Assembly: GCA_000750105.3 (NCBI GenBank)
Contig: JPHH03000005.1
Coordinates: 1 to 64,000 of the forward strand
Origin: Tolypocladium sp. Sup5 PDA-1
Taxonomy: Eukaryota > Ascomycota > Sordariomycetes > Hypocreales > Ophiocordycipitaceae
Length of the DNA: 64,000 bases
Reading direction: 5' to 3'
The notes beneath the pieces are model-generated. The model was not told the DNA's origin. It saw nothing but the letters and a program-made list of their open reading frames with translations, and did no database searches. Below, piece by piece: positions 23,261-35,063 of the stretch. The position numbers and the translations under genes are program-made. Within the stretch, counting starts at the first letter, position 1. Each line of letters opens with the position of its first letter.

Positions 23261-23722
23261 ACTGGCCATCTTGATCATGATTATTGACTTACGTGCTGCA
23301 GTGGCTAAGATATTACTTCTTGATGGCTGGCATTGAACAGAATCCGAGATACCAATTTATAGACGAGCAGATGAATCGAAATCGCACGTTCAGACCAAAC
23401 GTCCAGCAAGCGGCACTCTTTCACGTGGCAATTATACAAGGATCCGAGCTACATGAGTGTCGTATTCAGTCCAGTCGACTAAGCCCTGAATGGCGCCCAT
23501 CCGAGGTCAGAACCCAGATGATGCATACATAAAGAGCCTTGCTTCTTCCCCCAAAACGAGTGACAGAGGTTGGTTTTCCCCCATAACACGGGGCTTCTGA
23601 CAATTAAGGGGACTGCGGAGAGCTTGGGCCAGTCCGTGCAGGCGCTGTGACGGGCCGAGGGCAGCCTTTGATGAGGAAGTTGCGGCGAGTCCTCTTACTC
23701 GGGCTGGAGAGCATTTGTCCAC
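23261..23722. other. Spacer downstream of the dehydratase
   Basis: 462 bp with no convincing gene. Short frames on both strands have no recognisable motif. It holds the 3' end of the dehydratase and borders the UstYa-like relic. Confidence 0.4.
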
Positions 23723-24240
23723 GCCTCATCGCCAGTGTTGTGCCTCTCATTGAGGGCATTGGTCCCAGCCTCATCGAGCACTCTCATCTGCAAAACAATT
23801 CAGCCAAACTACTCGCTTCACAAGAACAACCGGCATCTCATACGCTTCATGAGATGATCCCATTGATCTTCGAGATCCTCTCTTGGGGGCCTATTGAACG
23901 CGTTTGTTTTGTGCGGGTTCAGCGTGCCGTTGTTCAGGTAGATGGCCAGCAGCTGAAGCTCGAGCTGTTCATAGGATATGGCATTCCGGAAAGGAGCTTT
24001 TGCCATCGTCAGCCACCTCACCAGTTTGTTCTCTCAATGGGGATATCACTTACTGAGAACTCCGCACCGCCAAAGCAATCGGACAAGATTTTTCCTCAAG
24101 CCCTTACAGACAAAGAGGGTCAAAGTGGCTGTTGCTAATGAATGACGTCCGTCTTCACTCACCAGCCTCCAAGCCAAGGCCGCCGTGACACCACCGAGCA
24201 AAATCCATGCTTCGGTGATACAATATGCAATATCTAGGAA
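23723..24240 (-). pseudogene. Degenerate UstYa/DUF3328-like gene
   Basis: On the minus strand, pieces of a UstYa-like oxidase appear in order. First is a possible membrane segment (AWILLGGVTAALAWRL, near 24200-24165) ending at a GTGAGT donor. Then comes a conserved-looking core near 24000-23845 with FRNAISYEQLELQ, NNGTLNPHKTNAF and PPREDLEDQWDHLM. This resembles the DUF3328 pattern of a SPAxxAIEYE segment followed by GPPxPELDxAW. A GTATGA donor (23843) and TTTGCAG acceptor (23788) follow. The spliced phase meets a stop after five codons, while another frame stays open for about 30 codons. The HxxHC motifs expected further on are absent. UstYa-type proteins oxidise and cyclise peptides in fungal RiPP and other secondary-metabolite pathways. 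This copy looks truncated and frameshifted. Family recognition is by pattern only. Confidence 0.5.
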
Positions 24241-24960
24241 GCTGAAAATCCTCTACGAGTCGCATGCATGATGCTTCTGATGAGGAATCAAAATCTGTCC
24301 CACCTGCCCGAAGCAAATAATCGTGGCTCGCCGGCCTCCCCGCAGTAGATTGCCCAAAATGGCAATACGAACTTTGTAAATGGGGGTCTCGCGGCTCTCG
24401 CTGAGCGGCATGGATCTAGCGTGGAAGTTTGCTTTGACCGCTGCATAGGGTGCGTGTGGTGGTGGCGGAGGTCGCGTGTGTAAGTGGAAGCCCAATGCGA
24501 GGGTCGAGGAGGGGCAGGGCATGATGACATGCAGCAGCCGTGTGAAAGAGCCGGCAGAAGGATTGTGATGTAACATGAAGCACGAGGAGTAGCAGCAGGA
24601 GGAGTATGCAAGTTGAATGCAGATGAGGTGATGTACACGGTATGATATACGTCGCCTGCGTCCAGGTTCTTCGTTTATGCAGTGAGATGGGCTGCATTAA
24701 CGATGCTGTGCGGCACGAGACCGAGTGAATGGATTCGTGATGGAACTCTAAAAGCTTCATATGCCTTCCTAAGTGGGAGATCTGTGTCAATTTGATGAAG
24801 TAGTTGCAATTTGTACCTGTAAAAGCTGTAAGCTGTGAGATCGAGGGCCGTCAAAGTCCGCAGATTGTCCATGACAAGGTCACAGCACATCGCACCAAAA
24901 TTTAGCACCAATTGAACCCCTTTGTTTTGGTATTATCCTGAGCCTCATCTCTACCGATTA
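24241..24960. other. Spacer between two relic genes
   Basis: About 700 bp without a supported gene. Minus-strand frames of 78-124 aa occur, but none shows family motifs. One (near 24440-24250) could be the lost N-terminal exon of the UstYa-like relic; this is not demonstrable. Confidence 0.3.
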
Positions 24961-24979
24961 TTTTCGAACCTCGGATGCT

Positions 24980-25220
24980 TTGAGTGGCGAAATTGACTGC
25001 CTATGTGAGCCCAGCATGACGCCACAGCAAGTAGCAGCATGCCTCCTCGACCAGGACGAGCCCGAGCACAACATCGCTGCGCTTGAGCACCGCCGGCGGT
25101 TAATCAAGTGATGGGGCGTTTCGCCTGGGTCAAAGGTGCTCGAGATAGGGCCTGGCCAGGGCGACTTTACTGTGTGTCTGGCAGACACCGTAGGGCCGAC
25201 GGGTCAGGTCGTAGCGGTAT
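24980..25220 (+). pseudogene. SAM-dependent methyltransferase fragment with a nonsense codon
   Basis: One frame reads through a methyltransferase N-terminal region: SMTPQQVAACLLDQDEPEHN, then AALEHRRRLIK, an in-frame TGA at about 25110, then WGVSPGSKVLEIGPGQGDFT and ADTVGPTGQVVAV. VLEIGPGQGD is the SAM-binding motif I of class I methyltransferases. The reading frame stops again (TAA) right after motif I at about 25218, where a full enzyme would continue for about 200 residues. No downstream continuation is seen before the ABC transporter. I read it as a truncated relic with a premature stop. Together with the UstYa-like fragment it suggests a decayed secondary-metabolite locus. Confidence 0.65.
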
Positions 25221-25615
25221 AAGCTGCGCCGTAATTACTCGACTAGGAAGCTGATATTCCCACCAACGGCCAACACGTCAACAGAGCGACAGGGGAACAG
25301 GAGCTTTGCGCCGCCAAAACCTGCGGACGAAGATTCCAGACTCGGTGTGAAAACAACTGGCCTTGAGGACCGAACAAATGTAAATCAAATACGTAAATCT
25401 GAGGTGAAGGAAATGAGTTGATGAAGTGAACATTCACGGTTGAGGGTGTGCTAAACCGACTCGGGCAAGTTGCGCGGCACAGTGCAGCTGCCTGCTGAAC
25501 CAACATCATTTCACAAACAACTGACGCGTCCGTCCGCCCGTCCTCGCTCTCATCCCATGATGACCGCGGAAACGGCATTCCCAGATTGAATTTGCGCCTG
25601 TACTCACAAGCCACG

Positions 25616-28600
25616 ATGGACATTGTCCGCAGCTGTCCGCCAGGTGGCGACGACCGCTTCGGGCCTCGCATAGACGTTGGCTGCCGCTCATTCGACTTTA
25701 CGCTGCTGTTTGAGGATGCCGTCTTCGTCGCTCTTCCGGCTGCCCTCTTTCTGCTGCTGCTGCTACCGAGGCTCTGGTCGCTGTGCAAGAGTTCCGTTAA
25801 AGTGACTTCCTACAGGCTGGCGACCTGGAAAATGGTATGCCCCCGTGCCAGTGTCGCGCTCGCGGGCTGGATGGCTGACCTTGCGATGTTGAGGCTCTCC
25901 TTGCGCTGCTCTTCGTCTTCCATACACTCTTCCTCGTGCTTCGTCTGAGAGCAGCTAGTCTGTACACGCGATCGAGTGTGGCATCGGGTGTCCTCGCCTT
26001 GGTCGCAGTTCCAGCGGCCGGCGTCCTGTCGTTCCTCGAGGACCAGCGCTCACTGCACCCCTCGGATATTCTGGTCCTCTACTTCTCATCATCAACCCTT
26101 TTGGCATTACCCCGAATGCGCTCACTATGGCTCATCGACACCGGTAATGCTGTCAGGGCTATCTGGGCCGTCATCTTCATCGTCACCATGTTCGTCGTGT
26201 TCGTCGAGTCCCTGCGAAAGACGAGCATTCTGCAGCCGTCGTACAAGTGCATAGCCACGGAGCAGACCACAAGCTTCTGGAGCAGGAGCTTCTTTGTATG
26301 GGTCCTCCCGTTCTTCAGGATCGGGTATTCCAAGGACTTCGATCTCGACGACGTCCCCAAAGTCAGCGAGGACCTCGAAGAAAGGGCCACATGGACGAAG
26401 CTGGAGACATCTTGGCAGAGCACTCACGGCCGGCATCGACTCCTTCGGGAGACATTCACTGCCAACCTGTGGCCTTTTTTGTCTGCTGTTGCGCCACGCC
26501 TTGCTCTGTCGGCCTTTACGTTCTGTCAGCCGTTTCTCGTCGAATCGTCGGTTTCGTATCTGAGCACGACAGAGGAGAAGGACCACTCTCGCTATGGTCA
26601 GGCTCTCGTCGGCGCTTTCGTCCGCGTCTACCTTGGAATTGCGGTGCGTTCATGATTTGCCAGACCCATGCAGCATTTACGTTATCCTGACATGCCGACT
26701 TAGGTCTCTCGGGCATTGTACTGGCGGCAAACCTACCGCATGACGGCCAGGATCCGTGCTGGGCTCGTGTCCAAGATTTACCGGCACACGACTGCGCTGC
26801 GTGCTGTCGACGTCAAGGACTCAGCTGCGATAACGCTGATGGGCACAGACGTGGAGAGAATCGTCGAGTCTTCGAGGTTGGTCCACGAGATCTGGGCGTC
26901 GATCCCCGAGGTCGGCATCGCGGTTTGGCTCCTGGCTCGGCAAATCTCCGTGGCATCAGTCGTGCCCCTGATCATATGCCTGGGTAAGTATCTCGGTTCT
27001 GAAGTTGCCTTTTGCTACAATCTCTATTCAGTGAATGTGATGGAAGACGACATCCAGGCTGACATATTTGCGCAGCGTCTGTTGCGGGAGCATCGCGAAT
27101 AGCTGCACACGTCGGCCCGGCCCAGAAGGCTTGGACTGGACGCGTACAAACAAGGGTTGCAGTCACAGCCAGCATGCTAGGCGACATGAAGGCAGTAAAG
27201 ATGCTCGGTCTATCCGAGGTGTTGAACAACATCATCTCCAAGCTCCGGACAGTTGAGTTGCAGACTTCAGAAAGGTTTCGCACACTGCTCACATGGCAGA
27301 TACTCGTCGGTACGCATCTAGGCCACCCCCAGCGCCAATGCCATGAGCAAGATGTTAACAACCCCTTTGTAGGAAATGTGCCAGAAGTCCTTGCGCCGTT
27401 TGCCACGTTCGTCACATATGCCATCATGGCCAAGGTCAACAATGACGAGACGCTCCTCTCGGCCCAGGCGTTTGCATCTCTATCCCTGATAAACCTCGCG
27501 ACAAACCCATTGACATTGTTTTGCCAGGCTCTGCCGACCTGTATGCAGGCCGTTGCCTGCTTTGGGCGCATAGAGGTGTACTGCTCCAAGAAACCGGCCG
27601 AGCCATCCTCGTCTTGTCCGTCAACGCCCCCTCACGACTCCCCAGGCCGCAGTTTGGAGATGAGTCGCGTTGAGTCACGGTTCATTCCGGGCAAAGAGCT
27701 AATCTCCTTCACTGGCGCTGATATCTCCTGGTCCGAGGAAACACCCGAGGCTGTCTTGCATGGCTTGAACTTGAGTATTCGCTCAGGATTCACCGCCATC
27801 ATCGGCCCGGTCGCATCGGGGAAGTCTACTCTGCTGGCGACTCTCCTCGGGGAAACGGCTCTGCTGCGAGGCTTTATGACTGACGGCCTGTCGGGTGTTG
27901 CCTTTTGCCCTCAGACTCCCTGGATTGTGAACGACACCATTCAGCGCAATATCATCGGAGACTCGGTCTTTGACGAGAAATGGTACGACTTTTCTGTTGA
28001 CTGCTGCTGTCTTCGAGGTGATCTTGAGAGACTCCCCCAGGGAGACCAGTCTAATGCCGGAAGCAACGGTGCTTCGCTGAGTGGTGGACAACGCCAAAGA
28101 GTGGTCTGTACCCCTGAACCTTTCAAGGTGCTCCGTTGCAGCCGTGGATACTAACAGGGCGGAACCTGAAATGCAGGCTCTGGCACGCGCAGTCTATTCC
28201 AGGCTTCCGATTGTAATAATGGACGACGTCACGAGCGGGTTCGACAATAAGACAGCCCGCGCCATCGCTATCCGGTTGTTCGGCAACGATGGCCATTTCC
28301 GAAAGGCAGGGATATCTGTGATTCTGGCTACGCACAATCGTAAGTATATCATTAACCGACTATTATCTGGCTTAGCTCATCCGTATACAGAGCAAATCCT
28401 TTCCCAAATGGATTCAATTGCCGTACTCGATGGCGGTAGACTGGCTGACTACGGTGCATATGAGGAGGTCCTATCGCGATCGGCTGTTCTTATTGAGCAA
28501 GCGGAAGTCACGGAGGATGTTTCACCACGCAACACTGATGACATTATCAATACCACCAAGCAATCTAGCCTCGAGAGCACACCCTTGGTCGACGACGCCG

Positions 28601-30711
28601 ACGGCGTGCCTCCAGAGGCGGCGACTTTAGAGAGACGAAATGGCAGCTGGTCCGTCTACACATATTACACCCGCAGTGCTGGTGCAGCGTCGGTGTGTTT
28701 CTGGGCGCTCTTTACTGTCATCGGGGCTGTCGCCACGAGTTATACTAGTAAGTCGTCCTCAGCCCATGAGGCCATGAGGCCACCAGACCGGAGCTGATCA
28801 CGCTGTCTAGCGTTGTGGATTCAGAGGTGGACAAAAGCAAATGAGGAGCCGAACGAGAACCTTGGCCTACACTTGGGCGTTTATGCCTTGTTGGTTGTTT
28901 TATCTACGGCCGGCGTAGCAGGCGAGTGCTGGTGGGTTGCTTTCTCATTCACCAGACGTTGTGGAGGTGACATATCTAATATCTAACTGCCCTGTCTAGG
29001 GTGTTTTTCATCAGAATCATCAACAACACGGCTCTGCAGCTTCATTCGGACCTTCTCGAAGCAACCCTCAGGTATGTACAAGTGGCATCTTCTCCATGCT
29101 GACAGTGTGTCTGACGCTCCTTACTTAGAGCGCCGTTCGACTTCTTCCAGAGAACCGATACTGGTACAATCACGAATAGGTTCAGCCAAGACATGGACCT
29201 CATTGACATGACGCTCCCCTCTCAAGCGATCCAATTTACCACAGGTCTGCAGCTCTCTCCCTGCCACCGATGTACTTTGCTGATTTTCGTTCAGGAGCCA
29301 CCTCCTGTGTCGTCCAGCTGATCATCATTTGCATCCTCGGCAAGTATCTGGCAGCCACCATCCCAGCGCTGGTGGGTGTTCTATTCGTCGTTCAGCGATA
29401 CTACCTACGTACGTCACGGCAGGTCCGTCTCATGGACATCGAGGCCAAGGCCCCTATATACAAGCACTTCATCGAGACCGTGCAAGGCGTGGCCAGTATC
29501 CGTGCCTTCCGCTGGGGCCCGGCCTTCCACGAGCACAACAGCGAGATCTTGAACCAGTCGCAGAAGCCATTCTACATGCTCTTCTGCGTGCAGCAGTGGC
29601 TGGCTTTGGTGCTTGACCTGATCGTCGGGGCTCTTGCCGTCATCATCATCGCAATAGCGACGTCCCTCACTGGCAGCATCAGTGCCGGGGCTCTTGGTGT
29701 TTCTCTGGTGCTGGTTCTGCAGTTCAACGCGCTCCTGACACAGAGTGTCCAGGCGTGGACGAAGCTGGAGACGTCGATTGGGGCTGTGGCTCGGGTACAG
29801 CAGTTCCTGCAAGATACGCCGTCGGAGCCCAATGGAGCCTTGCCGCCGTCTGCGGACTGGCCATCGCGAGGGGCAATCCAGTTCCATAAACTGGTGGCCA
29901 GCTACGGGCACGTCCCCCATGCCACCTATATAACCTGCTACCTGGGAAAGCTGACCATGACACTCCGTATAGACCGTACTCCCCACCAGTGCTGAACAAT
30001 CTTGGCTTGAGCATCCTGCCCGGAGAAAAGGTTGCTATTTGCGGGACATCTGGGAGCGGCAAGTCGTCTTTCATTCTGGCGGCCCTCCTCATGATGGAGC
30101 TGCGCGAAGGGCACATTACCATTGACGACGTAGATATATCAACGCTTCAAGGAGCAGCACTACGTTCACGCATCAACGTCATACCGCAGGAGACTTTTTT
30201 CATACCAGGCACCGTCAGGTTCAACATTGATCCGCAGGACCGTTCATCCGACGAGGGCATCACGAGGGCCTTGCAAAAGGTTGGCTTATGGCCCAAGATC
30301 TGCTCTGGTGGGGGGCTCGACACTGACTTGGCGGCGTCGGAATGGTCGCACGGCGAGAGACAGTTGCTGTGTCTCGCGAGAGCGATGCTAGCTCCCAGCA
30401 AGATCCTGATCCTGGACGAAGCCACGAGCAGGTAAGATGGCGGTTTCAGATAACCTTTCGCAAATCAGATCTGACTTGGCCTGGACAGAGTCGACGAGCA
30501 AACCGAGACCACAATGCAAGGCGTCATAGATTCAGAATTCAAGGATCGAACGGTAATCTCGGTGCTTCACCGCTTCAGGTATATCCACCGCTTCGACCGG
30601 GTCGCGGTCCTGGAGCATGGGCAGCTGGTCGAGTGCGACAGCCCAGAGAGGCTGCTCGGGCGACAGTCGGCCTTTGGCGAGCTGTACCGTGCGCATGGCC
30701 TGCAGCAGTAG
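25616..30711 (+). CDS. ABCC-type (MRP/Ycf1-like) multidrug ABC transporter
   Basis: Thirteen exons: 25616-25834, 25894-26643, 26704-26983, 27076-27309, 27373-28103, 28177-28339, 28391-28747, 28811-28931, 29000-29071, 29129-29244, 29295-29907, 29973-30431, 30489-30711. They join in phase to 1445 aa. About five N-terminal helices (TMD0) precede TMD1-NBD1-TMD2-NBD2. NBD1 has Walker A GPVASGKST (about residue 640), signature LSGGQRQRV and Walker B IVIMDD, where Asp replaces the catalytic Glu, the degenerate first site usual in ABCC proteins. NBD2 has GTSGSGKSS (about 1243), an altered signature WSHGERQLL, Walker B ILILDEATSRVD with Glu, and the H-loop in VLHRF. Intron 11 (29908-29972) must use a GC donor to keep phase. 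Such pumps export conjugates and secondary metabolites from the plasma or vacuolar membrane. The adjacent relics hint that it once served a metabolite cluster. Confidence 0.9.
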
Positions 30712-31705
30712 GACTGTAGAGCCCGTGTGATTGGGACGCGGACGCGGCATTCAGAGACATGCAGGTAGAGGGGGCCATGCCAATGTTATAAGAAAGATCC
30801 GGGAGAGCTCCCTAGGAGTATCCAGGCGGGTGGCATGTACGTAACTGGACGACCACGGCCGGCACCGGGCCGCGATGCGTCCTGCCCGAGGCTCGTTGGG
30901 TCTCAGGGACATGTCATCCCCAGCATGCGCCAGTCGGCGAGGCTGTCCGGAGTCTGGGGTGTCGCGTTATCCACGTCTCCGTGTCCCGACAGCAGGATCC
31001 TTGAATAGAGCAGGCAGACGGTGACAAATAATCGGAGCTTGGGCGAATTGCTGGGCCCAAAGAACGGGGACTGCCGGGGCCCCGGTGCTTCGGGTATCCT
31101 TCTGCAGCTTGCAAGGAGAAAATCGCGACCAACGGCAGATTGATGGGAGGTTCCCGTTGGACGGGATGCGTTGGGCTGTTCACGGGGTCCCTGAAGGTCC
31201 GGGTCCAGGGTAGGCGGTCGCACAGGGTCGGTCCCAGCGACCAGACGGCTGGTGCCGGGCCCGGCCGCCGTTGGTGCCCCGCGAAAGGCAGAAGGCAGGC
31301 AGAGGGAAGCGCTGTACGACGTAGTGTCCCGCTGCGCGAGCACGGGCTGTTGCACATATGGATGCATGGAGCGGTTGCACAAACACTCCGGGCCGTCTAG
31401 AGAGCGTCACGTACTCGTAACTTCGTAGTTGAGTACGGACTGTCCGGAAGAGGGGTCGGGAGAAAAGAGAGCAGAGGAGCCGGAGCCTGGGCCCAGCCGC
31501 TCCCAGGAGACTGGCGGTTGGGCGACGCCTGGCCGGGCTGAGCTCCCTCTGCCGCGCCGATGTGAGATGTGCGGGCGGCTGCACGTCTCATTGGGCTGCG
31601 CGTCCCAGCAGCTGCTGGTTGTGCATTGGAGGTGCATTAACGCAGACAAGCCTCTGGCGGTTCGGGGGTGCTTGGGTGCCGTGGTGGTGGTTCGCGGACT
31701 GGACG

Positions 31706-31744
<39 letters not shown>

Positions 31745-32531
31745 GCCGCCCGGCCTCGCGGGTAGGATCCATTGTTGGGCAAAATTATGTATAATTTAGG
31801 CCGCCTGGTGGGCTGCAGAGGAGAGGAGAGGAGAGGAGGGACGCAAGAGTCATTCCGCTGCAGTCGCATCCTTCGGCGCCCGCTGCCCTTGTCAAGGTGG
31901 TCAGTCGTGCGCAAACTGCCAGCATCCATCGCTGCATCAGCAAAAGGTTGGCTGAGCTGGTGGCTGGGGCACGGGCCAGGTCGCATCCAACAGGACCCAT
32001 CGCGCTGGGTGGACCCTGGTCGAGCCCCCACAGCGCCTGTCCCAGCGACCCCGTTCCCGGATCTGCCCACTGGAGCAACGCTGGGAACAAGTGGTTCCCC
32101 ATCTCTCCCGTGCTCTTGGGATTCTGGATGCGCCACCGACCAACCAACCGCTCTCGCCGTCCAGCGCCTGCATCTTTCGCTGCCGCCGTCTGCTCGCCAG
32201 CTTGGTCCTCCTGCACACCATCTCCTGCCCGACTGTCCCGCGGCTGCATCATCTGTAGCCCGCCTGGAATCGCTCGACATCGGCCCGTCCGAGCCTCGAG
32301 ACGCCGTTTTAAACTGCCGCCGCCTGTCACCCGGTGTCGATCCCCTCACCTCTCCGCGGCTCATACGGACTATCCCCCGAGCGGCTCCGTACGTCCGCCG
32401 CAACGCCCAAGGCCGCTCACCTTTGACCTCCTCCGCTCGATGCGCCACTGCCCTCGCCCCTTGGTCCCGTACCATGCTGCCGGCGATTGGCGCCACCCCA
32501 AGACTGCGGTAGGCTCGACGACGGCACTCTG
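30712..32531. other. Intergenic region with a CTG tract
   Basis: 1.8 kb between the ABC transporter and the methyltransferase. It has GC-rich DNA, a (CTG)12 tract at 31707-31742, a short AGGAG array near 31815-31840 and overlapping long frames on both strands that are Ser/Pro/Arg-rich. The 345-aa minus-strand frame (31588-32625) owes its Ala run to the CTG tract. No gene is supported. Confidence 0.5.
31707..31742. repeat. (CTG)12 trinucleotide microsatellite
   Basis: Twelve perfect CTG units followed by CCG units. It lies about 790 bp upstream of the methyltransferase start and is outside any supported coding region. Confidence 0.9.
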
Positions 32532-34326
32532 ATGGCCAAGAAGCGCCGACTAGAACGACAAGACGGTGCGCGACAAAGGCCGTCCACCGCCAAGACCGGC
32601 GCCATGTCCGCCGACGACCCTTCACCTTCCCACGCCCCGAACAGTGCGAGGCTCTCCAGCGACGGCACGATGAGCGAGGTCGGCCCCAGCGACGGTGCGC
32701 AAACGGCCATGACGAGCGTCGTCGACACGGACGAGGAGGAGAACGAGGACCCTATCCTTGACGCAGAAGGGCAGGCCGGCGACGATGTCGAGACTGCGTC
32801 CGTATACGCTGTCAGCCATTATCCTCGCCCTGCCAGCCCGCATGGCACGGCGATGCACCTCTACCTGGACGACGTGTAAGTGCCATCTGACACACTCTCT
32901 ACCTCCTGTCTCTGCCATTCCCAGGTGAGACGACTAACACCCGCTCCCTCCCAGCGCCGCATCTACTCGATCACTCTGGGTGCCGGACCTCGACTATCGC
33001 GAGATCCACGGGCGCCGCTACGCCAGGGAATACTACATGCCAAACGACGAGATTGAACAGCTACGCCTGTCGCTGCAACACCAAGTCTTCTTACACCTCC
33101 TCGACGGCGACCTCACGTGCGTCCCGCTCGACGACCCCAGGTACATGTTGGACGTCGGTACGGGCACCGGCGAGTGGCCCATCAGGATGGCGGAGCTGTT
33201 CCCGCATTGCGAGGTCGTCGGCACCGACATATCCGCCATCGCAGAGACGAAGAGCGTCCCCATGAACGTCTTCTTCGAGATCGAAGACGCCGAGGAATGG
33301 GACCGGCCGATGGACCACTACGACCTGATCCACTTCCGCTGCATGGAGGGTGCCTTTCGCGACTGGAGGTTCATATACGACAGCGTCTACGACTCGCTGA
33401 AGCCGGGCGGCTGGATCGAGATGATCGACTTTGACAGCCTCGAGTCGGTCAAGGTCTGGTTCACCGCCTTCTCCGAGGGCTCGCCCATCTTCGACATGGC
33501 GCGGGACCTCGAGATTGCGGCCGAGAGGGTCGGGAGGAAGCGCGGCATATCGCACATGGACCCGCAGCTGCTGGTGGAGGCTGGCTTCGTGGATGTCCGC
33601 GTGACGGAGCACTCCATCCCGATGAAGGTGGGCGAGAAGTCTGCGGGCAAGCTGTGGCTGATATCGTGCCTGGACGCCCTCGAGGCCAACTGCCTGCGCC
33701 TGCTTACGCAGGTCATGGACTGGGACCCGGACAAGTGCAAGGAGGCGTGCGAGAAGGCGGCTCGCGAGCTGGCGCAGCTGGCCAAGGACCCGGAGAAGGC
33801 CCAGGGCCTCGTGGTCAAGGCGCGCACCGTGGCGGCGAGGAAGCCCATGGAAGCCCTTCCGAGAGCCCAAAGCCCGATTGGCTACACCCGGTCGCCCAGC
33901 CCCGAGCATGAAGTTGATCCGACTGCTACTGCAACAGCCGAGCCCGTGCCGGAGTTGGAAGCCCATTGGCGAGTCCCAAGCCCGAGGGGCCACATCTGGT
34001 CGCCCAGCGCCGAACGGGAAGTTGAGGCAACTGCTACTGCAGCATCCGATCCTGGGGCAGAGTCGGAAGCCCGTTTGAGAGGCCACACCCAGACGCCCAG
34101 CGTCGAAAGGGAGGATGATGCAGTTGCTGCAGCCCCGGCTGAGCCTCTGCTGGGGTTGGAAGCCAATTTGGGAGCCCCAAGCCCGAGGGGCGATACCTGG
34201 TTGCCCAGCATCGAGCCGGAGGGTGATGCAACTGCCATTACTGCAACAGCCGAGTTTGAAAGCCCGTCCGAAAAGCCGAAGCCCGAGTGGCCTCACCTGG
34301 CCGCCCAGCGTCGAGCCCGAGGCTGA
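32532..34326 (+). CDS. LaeA-like class I methyltransferase with a repeat-built C-terminal tail
   Basis: Exons 32532-32875 and 32955-34326 join in phase (GT|C) to 571 aa. The ATG at 32532 is the first in frame; 32604 (GCGCCATGTCC) is an alternative. The N-terminus is disordered and acidic (DTDEEENED). The fold begins with WVPDLDYREIHGRRYAREYY. SAM motif I is LDVGTGTGEWPIRMAELFP, and DRPMDHYDLIHFRCMEG and LKPGGWIEMIDF follow, as in the LaeA-like / Methyltransf_23 proteins of filamentous fungi. True LaeA controls secondary metabolism and development in the nucleus; this paralogue's role is unknown. From about residue 420 the chain consists of degenerate repeats of about 36 residues with the core SPSxExExxATATAxxEP. 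The frame ends at 34326 because of an apparent 1-nt shift at about 34260. In the other frame the repeat continues to 34471. Confidence 0.85.
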
Positions 34327-34471
34327 GGCAACTGCTTTTACACCCCCAGCTGAGCCTGTGCCACGACCACCAAGCAGTGGAGAGACCGCCGCGGAAAGTC
34401 GGGCTTATCCTGGCAGTTTGGGGGATGTATGGCACGAGAGTAATGCTCCCAGGCTCGGCCGACACGAATGA
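33880..34471 (+). repeat. Degenerate 108-bp coding repeats in the methyltransferase tail
   Basis: At least four consecutive units of about 36 codons start with an RGHxWSPS-like block (33885, 33990, 34080, 34188), and a fifth unit lies in the shifted frame (about 34290-34400). A further copy sits apart at 34701-34830. Unit ends carry PSPRG. Confidence 0.8.
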
Positions 34472-35063
34472 TGCATGTTGCGCGCGGCGCAGGCGGGATA
34501 TGGCGTTCATGTTCTTCAACGGCAGCGTATTTGATTCTCATTTTGGGGCCCCGGGGTTTGGTTCTTCTACTTGGCATGGTTTCCGCCATGGGATTGGAGT
34601 GTTGATTGGGGTAAGGTATGTTACCTTGTTTGGCGCATATATGAGGGCCTGCTGGAGCTCGTGGATTGACGATGAGGGGGTGTACTTCGTACTTTGAGGC
34701 CACGCCCGGTCGCCCAGCGCCGAGCGGCAAATTGATGAGACTACTACTGCAATAACCGAGCCCGTGCTAGAGTTGGAATCACATTCGAGAAGTCAAAGCC
34801 CCAAGGCTCACCCCTGGTCACCCATGAACTATTTGGCCAAACTAGAATCGGACAATGGGGTAATATGGCCGGACGGCGACTAAAACGGGATTGGCGGTAC
34901 CAAAATCTACCCGAGTCCTTGCTGCCCCACCGTCTACGGGCCGCATTTGCATGTGGTCGGCTAATACGGACTACATAACGTTACAATTCACTATACAAAT
35001 ACGCTTCGGTTGCCCCTCGTGCCCAACGCAGGCAGAAACTCTTTACTCGTGCAATCACTCATC
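34327..35063. other. Region with a detached repeat copy of the methyltransferase tail
   Basis: After the stop at 34326 the repeat array continues out of frame to 34471. It is followed by about 230 bp of unrelated sequence containing a GTACTTCGTAC palindrome (34682-34692). At 34701-34830 there is another repeat unit (RSPSAERQIDETTTA) in an open frame that stops near 34881. This looks like broken 3' coding DNA. The promoter of the membrane-protein gene must lie in the last 180 bp. Confidence 0.55.

Noticed and set aside
31588..32625. 345-aa minus-strand open frame with a poly-Ala run
   Set aside because: The Ala run is the CTG microsatellite, composition is Arg/Gly/Ser noise, all frames here are open on both strands, and no domain or splice structure is visible.
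33091..34296. 401-aa minus-strand frame opposite the LaeA-like methyltransferase
   Set aside because: It is exactly antisense to a gene with clear methyltransferase motifs and repeats; a GC-rich codon shadow.
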